Source: Sphingobacterium olei (GTDB lineage: Bacteria; Bacteroidota; Bacteroidia; Sphingobacteriales; Sphingobacteriaceae). Taken from it: a DNA stretch of 64,000 nt. Where the stretch lies: assembly GCF_005048855.1 (NCBI RefSeq), contig NZ_SUME01000001.1, forward strand, positions 682,001-746,000. The letters run 5' to 3'. The position numbers were made by a program, and so were the translations under genes. The notes under the pieces are model-generated. The model saw nothing but the letters and a program-made list of their open reading frames with translations. It was not told the DNA's origin and ran no database searches. Shown piece after piece: positions 59,930 through 64,000 of this stretch. Each line of letters begins with the position of its first letter. Positions within the stretch are counted from its first letter, which is position 1.

Positions 59930-60940
59930 TCAATCTGATTTACTACTTGACGGCACCTGGCTAATACCCAAAAAATCAAAAAAACTTTTCTTATTAATAT
60001 CTTTCTCTATGTACCTAATAAGCTTTCCTTCATAATCTATTATAGCAAACGATGGGATCTCGGCTTTTTCGTGTAAATAATGCTTCTGAAAGTTATGATT
60101 TTTCTGTCCATTGAATTTCGCGTTTTCCGAAAATCTAATATCCAGTTCCTCGTTGAGATCTAATTCCGAAAGAAGCTCTGCATCGTCTATATAAAGAGGG
60201 ACAAAAAGAAATCTTTCGTTAATTTGAGATCCAACCCAATCCTCCTTAAATAATTTGTATTCAAGCTTTCGAGAACTAATGTTCGCCCATCCTGTGAAGT
60301 AGAAAACAATTTCCTTTTTCTCTTCTTTTGCCCGCTCGAAGACATTATGTAGACTAGTTCCCACGGACTCATCCACAAAGAACGGTTTTTTTTGCACGAC
60401 GATAGGTTCTGACTCTTCGATCTTTTGTTCGCTTTTAAAAGCAATCCACGCTTCGTAATATGTAAGATCCTGAAAGTCGTTTGCCGTAAGGAATTGATGA
60501 TAGGCATCTAATTCCGAACTTTTTAAGGGTATCTTTTCTAGGATCTTTCGGTCCTGTGCCCAGTTCTCTAGATTTACCTGTCTTTTCTTTAACTCTTGAG
60601 TAGCTTTATGTATGTCGACTATATGAGGATAATCTGGGCTATTTCTATAGTCTTGAATCATATTGAACACCTCCCTATATGTCACCTTGTGATAGGGTTT
60701 GTCAATAGGAGGGATTATAAATAAGCCAAACATAGAGTACCCTGTTGATATCTCAAAAGCCAAACTATCCAAACCACAATGACGAAGCTGACCAAAATCA
60801 TTGATAAGACTGTCAAGTTTTTCCGGATTAAGTGAATCGGTATCAAAAGTTTTGGCAAATAGCTCGTCGCAATCCGTTTGAGCATGGCACCATTTAGATA
60901 GCAATAGCAAAAGGACTAAAATAAAGCGTTTGTGATGCAT
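59930..60940 (-). CDS. secreted thioredoxin-fold protein lacking redox cysteines
   Basis: A 336-residue exported protein (RFILVLLLLLSKWCHAQ). The C-terminal 130 residues look like the thioredoxin domain of DsbD-type proteins (EKKEIVFYFTGWANISSRKL, EDWVGSQINERFLFVPLYID, EIPSFAIIDYEGKLIRYIEK). In that family the motif reads W-C-x-x-C-R; here it is WANISSR, so both redox cysteines are missing. The N-terminal 150 residues (DCDELFAKTF, HCGLDSLAFEIS, LTYYEAWIAF) resemble the whole of the protein at 61312. The function is unknown; a reductase role is excluded by the missing cysteines. Confidence 0.75.
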   Translation of the reverse strand: MHHKRFILVLLLLLSKWCHAQTDCDELFAKTFDTDSLNPEKLDSLINDFGQLRHCGLDSLAFEISTGYSMFGLFIIPPIDKPYHKVTYREVFNMIQDYRNSPDYPHIVDIHKATQELKKRQVNLENWAQDRKILEKIPLKSSELDAYHQFLTANDFQDLTYYEAWIAFKSEQKIEESEPIVVQKKPFFVDESVGTSLHNVFERAKEEKKEIVFYFTGWANISSRKLEYKLFKEDWVGSQINERFLFVPLYIDDAELLSELDLNEELDIRFSENAKFNGQKNHNFQKHYLHEKAEIPSFAIIDYEGKLIRYIEKDINKKSFFDFLGISQVPSSSKSD

Positions 60941-60975
60941 GTTTTACCTATCTATATGCTCCTTTAATTCCTCTT

Positions 60976-61188
60976 TTAGTTTATAGTAGTATTCAATTTT
61001 ACGTTTAACCAATCTACGTGCTTATTCGCTTCAGAATCTAGACCACCCACATCGAATGCGAAGGCATTACTACCATCTTTTCTATGTACAAATGTTACCA
61101 TTGCAGTTAAGACAAAATTCTCGTTGTCGAATCCAGCTTTTGTTATTTGATCGCCGTTAAGCTTTACGTTGACGCCTAAGTTGTTCAT
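60976..61188 (-). CDS. small protein of unknown function
   Basis: A 70-residue protein (MNNLGVNVKLNGDQITKAGF, TAMVTFVHRKDGSNAFAFDV, GGLDSEANKHVDWLNVKLN). It has no signal peptide or membrane helix and looks like a small beta-rich domain. It lies 35 bp before the start of the thioredoxin-fold gene on the same strand and may share its transcript. Confidence 0.65.
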   Translation of the reverse strand: MNNLGVNVKLNGDQITKAGFDNENFVLTAMVTFVHRKDGSNAFAFDVGGLDSEANKHVDWLNVKLNTTIN

Positions 61189-61311
61189 ATTTAATTTGAT
61201 ATTCGTTTAAATTTATTTCTCGACCTTTACGAGGCTATATATGATTGATTCCGTTTTACCTATTGGTAATTTGTTCTAGTTTATGGTTTGCCGTGGTGTT
61301 ATCCACTATAT

Positions 61312-61848
61312 TTACTTTTTATACAGCTTTAAAAATTTCTGATATCCTTCTTGATAGGTTAATCCTTTACAAGCAGGAGAGAAGATGTAGTTCACCAATT
61401 GAGTAGCATCCGTATTTTCATCCTCTACACTCGCCAGCATAGTTAGTGGTTTGACCGCATTTGGCTTATCCTTTATATCTATTATTTTGTTTATATGTTC
61501 AAAAATAAAGACTGAAAGTTCTTTTATATCTTCATACTCCGGTTCGGTTTTCATCAATTGGAGTTCTCTAATTAGATCACCTATTGTCTTTGATGGATTA
61601 TTGGAAGCAGGGCCATGTTTAGCTACAGTGCTTAGTTCTATCGATAGAAGAGCAATACTGTCTGCACGGGTAATTCCCGCACACTCGTAGATAGCATTTT
61701 GATATTTCGTAGTGATAGCTTCCCGGTTAGAAGCATTAATCTCTATTTTTCTGAGATCCTCGCAAGATATTTCCTGAGCTTTTATTTGATCCGGCGCAAA
61801 AAAACTCAGGAATGCTGAAATAGTTAATACTGAAAATGTATTCTTCAT
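61312..61848 (-). CDS. secreted protein related to the 59.9-kb protein's N-terminal module
   Basis: A 178-residue exported protein (VLTISAFLSFFAPDQIKAQ). SCEDLRKIEI, YECAGITRADSIALLSIELS, TIGDLIRELQLMKTEPEYED and LTYQEGYQKFLKLYKK line up in order with DCDELFAKTF, HCGLDSLAFEIS, TYREVFNMIQDYRNSPDYPH and LTYYEAWIAF of the 336-residue protein. The two share an all-helical exported module with two conserved cysteines. The function is unknown. Confidence 0.72.
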   Translation of the reverse strand: MKNTFSVLTISAFLSFFAPDQIKAQEISCEDLRKIEINASNREAITTKYQNAIYECAGITRADSIALLSIELSTVAKHGPASNNPSKTIGDLIRELQLMKTEPEYEDIKELSVFIFEHINKIIDIKDKPNAVKPLTMLASVEDENTDATQLVNYIFSPACKGLTYQEGYQKFLKLYKK

Positions 61849-61876
61849 TTATTATAATTTATATTTTGTACTCCTT

Positions 61877-62104
61877 CTAGCGTATTTCTGAAGGAGTAAT
61901 GTTGTTTTCTCCTTTAGCTTTTAAGCCGTTTGCAATTTCTTTTGGAACCATATTTTGCTCCCGTAGTAGTGCGGCCGTATGATCACGCTTGGCAACGAGA
62001 TATTGATCTAATAGCGCAGACAGCAGTCTATACAGACCATACAGTACTATGGCAATAAGTCCTGCTCATACAACGTAAATGAAAAGTATTCCAACTGAAA
62101 ACAT
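61877..62104 (-). pseudogene. small membrane protein gene with in-frame TGA
   Basis: From an ATG at 62104 the frame reads MFSVGILFIYVV, meets TGA, then continues AGLIAIVLYGLYRLLSALLD and QYLVAKRDHTAALLREQNMV to a TAG at 61877. The hydrophobic segment spans the stop, and one base change (TGA for TGG, Trp) would restore an intact 75-residue protein with a single N-terminal membrane helix. It is most likely a recent nonsense mutation. Confidence 0.6.
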
Positions 62105-62222
62105 AGTTTAATTTTTATAGGCTAATAATTCATTAAATAAATCTATACAGTACCAACATCATAATACACTTCTAAAGTAAGCTTTTTTGTTTAATAAACT
62201 AAAGAATGCCATTATCCTTTTC

Positions 62223-62356
62223 AAAAAAAATCCTGAAGCGGGGAGCTTCAGGATTTTTAACCTAACCAATTATTAACCTAAATTATGAATACTATATAAA
62301 CGGCAGCATTTGGCAGATTATTACAGCAGCTGGTCGAATTAACAAAAACTTAACAA
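62223..62356 (-). repeat. terminator-tail repeat, copy F (type II)
   Basis: Hairpin 62228-62256 with loop GGGGA and an unbroken A-run on its left (a T-run on the minus strand), the tail TAACCAATTATTAACC, and the type II block ending AACAAAAACTTAACA at 62356. The KilA-N gene stop lies 7 bp to the right. It is the best preserved type II copy. Confidence 0.82.
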
Positions 62357-62363
62357 TCTACAT

Positions 62364-63186
62364 CTACCTCTTCAACCTCTTAACCGCATTACTGTTCAAC
62401 AATGACGTCATCTGCGTAATAGCCACCTTATTCAGTTCCATAAGGCGATCGCTCTGTGATAATCCTTGCCGAATCAGTAACGCATTGATACTTTCCAGAT
62501 TGGTCAGTACGACCAGTTGTTCTAATGTAGCATCTTCCCGTACATTACCTTTCTTGTCAGGATTGGTTTCTCGCCATTCCCTAGCGGTGAATCCAAATAG
62601 CGCTACATTTAGAAGATCGGCTTCTGTAGCATAGACGATTCCAGCTTGTCGTTTGGTTACCTCTCGGGGTATCAGGTTTTCTTTGATAGCATCGGTATGG
62701 ATATGATAGTTAACTTTAGCCAATGTCCGTTGTAGGCTCCAATTTAATTTGAGACGGTCGTTTTCCTCATTTTTCAGACGTTGGAACTCTTTGACCAGAT
62801 ATATTTGGAATTCTGGACTTAACCACATTGCAAAATGGAAGGCGATATCCTTGATGTGCAAAAGTTCCACCATATCGTCCCGATTTGACAATCATTCCGG
62901 TTGCACTCGTTCTTTTAATCCATTGCCCCACAGACATAATGAATCTGTTTGTTCCAGCTTCTTGTTCAATTACCCCGAATTCGGGGTAATTGAAATTAAG
63001 ATTGTTGATCTTTTCCCATACACCAAGATATTCAAGGGTGTTTTTATTAGTGATCCATTTTCCGATCAATCCACTGCCTTCACGAAACGAAGATGTCATA
63101 TCGGTCAAATTTATAAAATCGGTTTCATTTTGAATGATAACCAATGTCTTTGATTCTTTTACCTGAAGTGTCCTACTCTTACTCAT
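62364..63186 (-). pseudogene. KilA-N domain gene broken by a +1 frameshift
   Basis: The N-terminal 110 codons (from ATG at 63186) encode a KilA-N domain: IIQNETDFINLTDMTSSFRE, WEKINNLNFNYPEFGVIEQE and IKRTSATGMIVKSGRYGGTF. At GTFAH the frame moves: family members continue AHKDIAFHFAMW, which here is found in the next frame (KDIAFHFAMWLSPEFQIYLV) because of one extra C near 62858. The rest runs to 62364 without stops (LKLNWSLQRTLAKVNYHIHT, MTSLLNSNAVKRLKR). With one base removed it would be a normal KilA-N protein of about 273 residues. It could be a sequencing error. Confidence 0.82.
62965..62994. repeat. 30-bp perfect palindrome inside KilA-N gene
   Basis: TTCAATTACCCCGAA is followed at once by its exact reverse complement. 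The minus strand encodes FNYPEFGVIE there. The homologous fragment at 31712 keeps 24 bp of the symmetry. Confidence 0.8.
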
Positions 63187-63304
63187 AAGCGAGGCGGTAC
63201 TAAGTATGGCTTAGCTCCGCAAAAACACATCCACCTCATCCCCAAGACTAACACCGCCTGATTCAAAACCTTTGGCGAGTTTTTTATCAACTTTTGTTAT
63301 TTAA

Positions 63305-64000
63305 CTATTTGCAATATTTTTGCAATAATGCTTCTCCCGAATCAAACCCAAGGTTTTTGAGTATTCGAAAATCTTCGCAGGCAGTCTGTGGGTCATTTAG
63401 TTTAAGATAGCACTCACCTCGAAATATTAGAGCCTTTTCATTCTTTGGATTGAGTGAAAGCATTTTGTCGAAATACGTTATCGCATTTTCAAAATTTCCC
63501 TTTTCAAGTTGCCGCATCGCATAGTAGATATAACTTTGATCGCTAAGGAATTGGGTTAAAAAATCGAAATTGATTTCTAGTGTTACCTGAGAATCCACAG
63601 GTTTATTATTGTAATAGGCCGGGGTCCACTTTTTTTCGGTTTTCTTACAAGCTGCTATAAATTCTTTATTAAACTGTTCATCCATACCCTGAATAATCTT
63701 TATGTTTTCGATAGCTCCTGATTTTGTAACAACAAACGTTGCGAAAAACAATCCCTTATCCTTAGCTGAGGAAAGCATATACTTTTCAAAGGATTTCATG
63801 TTTTTCTGCAAAGAATTCTTAAATCCATCTGGATTTGAGAATACAGGGTATATTTTATGGCTGGCTTTATATATGGTATCTTTGGATTTAGTGGATATGT
63901 AATCTGTCGCTCCCCATTCAGATATTTTTTGCAGATGATCGTTCCGCACAAAAGTTATCGACAGTGATCCGGGATCATTACGGCCCAATGGCCCTTCTTG
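63305..64000 (-). CDS. TonB C-terminal-like / TPR protein (runs off window)
   Basis: The frame is open to the right edge (it begins QEGPLGRNDPGS there), so the N terminus is missing; the TTG at 63988 is not a real start. Residues in the middle resemble an energy-transducer TonB C-terminal domain (GLFFATFVVTKSGAIENIKI, CKKTEKKWTPAYYNNKPVDS QVTLEINF). The C-terminal part has about two TPR units (YIYYAMRQLEKGNFENAITY, KALIFRGECYLKLNDPQTAC). Proteins with a TonB-type domain and a MORN- or TPR-like part are common in Bacteroidota envelopes. Confidence 0.75.
   Translation of the reverse strand, partial: QEGPLGRNDPGSLSITFVRNDHLQKISEWGATDYISTKSKDTIYKASHKIYPVFSNPDGFKNSLQKNMKSFEKYMLSSAKDKGLFFATFVVTKSGAIENIKIIQGMDEQFNKEFIAACKKTEKKWTPAYYNNKPVDSQVTLEINFDFLTQFLSDQSYIYYAMRQLEKGNFENAITYFDKMLSLNPKNEKALIFRGECYLKLNDPQTACEDFRILKNLGFDSGEALLQKYCK

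Noticed and set aside
1..64000. CRISPR arrays, tRNA or rRNA genes, insertion sequences.
   Set aside because: No regularly spaced short repeats, no recognisable transposase, and no tRNA or rRNA sequence were seen by eye; a tRNA search program would be needed to exclude a single tRNA.

Overview
The window is a chromosomal segment of a Bacteroidota bacterium, most likely from the Sphingobacteriaceae (Sphingobacterium, Olivibacter or Pedobacter relatives). This rests on the SusC/SusD pair with a FecI/FecR-type sigma/anti-sigma pair, SPII lipoproteins, DUF4959/4998/5000-type surface proteins, TAnnTTTG -7 promoter elements and the lack of Shine-Dalgarno sequences. Genus is inference. No rRNA, tRNA, CRISPR array, transposase or integrase was recognised.

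Layout. 1-7.5 kb: start of a TonB-dependent receptor, a TPR-HTH regulator, an amidase with a small lipoprotein, an SF1 helicase and an ABC-F protein. 7.9-12.5 kb: a sulfatase, a decayed second sulfatase, a GIN-domain protein, a secreted protein and an M90-type peptidase. 12.6-19.9 kb (minus): a copper island running from an AraC regulator with an HMA-like N terminus through CopA, a CopZ-like chaperone, a Cys-rich protein and an HMA-DUF3347 protein to a multicopper oxidase fused to a CopB-like barrel domain. 20.0-22.6 kb: a Crp-family regulator and an SDR gene, both preceded by the same 16-bp palindrome, then an oxidoreductase/HxlR divergent pair. 23.9-28.6 kb (minus): an operon for an unassigned sugar acid, made of a RuBisCO-like protein, a DUF1537 kinase, an Asp/Glu-racemase-like protein and a BASS transporter. 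28.7-31.4 kb: HxlR, SDR, NTF2-like and an outer-membrane-type protein.

31.4-39.8 kb is a mosaic accessory island: a tripartite hipBST-like toxin-antitoxin locus with three operators at exact 40-bp spacing, a Fic protein with a triple 13-mer control region, two almost identical 1.66-kb segments 3169 bp apart (hydrolase, broken XRE gene, STAS-like protein), NUDIX and KilA-N fragments, an intact NUDIX gene and an ORF6N gene.

40.0-59.6 kb is a complete polysaccharide utilisation locus (PUL). A sigma factor is transcribed divergently from its FecR partner, followed by SusC (with STN domain), SusD, four surface lipoproteins (three sharing one N-terminal module and ending in discoidin, beta-helix or phosphodiester-glycosidase domains), GH20 hexosaminidase, GH78 rhamnosidase and an esterase. 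Together they predict uptake and breakdown of an acylated HexNAc- and rhamnose-containing glycan, possibly with GlcNAc-phosphodiester caps. The last 4 kb hold small secreted proteins, a gene with an in-frame stop, a frameshifted KilA-N gene and the end of a TonB-like protein.

A repeat family ties the accessory parts together. Six copies of a terminator hairpin plus a conserved AT-rich tail (21.5, 31.5, 36.6, 39.2, 59.8 and 62.2 kb) all have the same orientation and each lies just after the 3' end of a minus-strand accessory gene or gene fragment.
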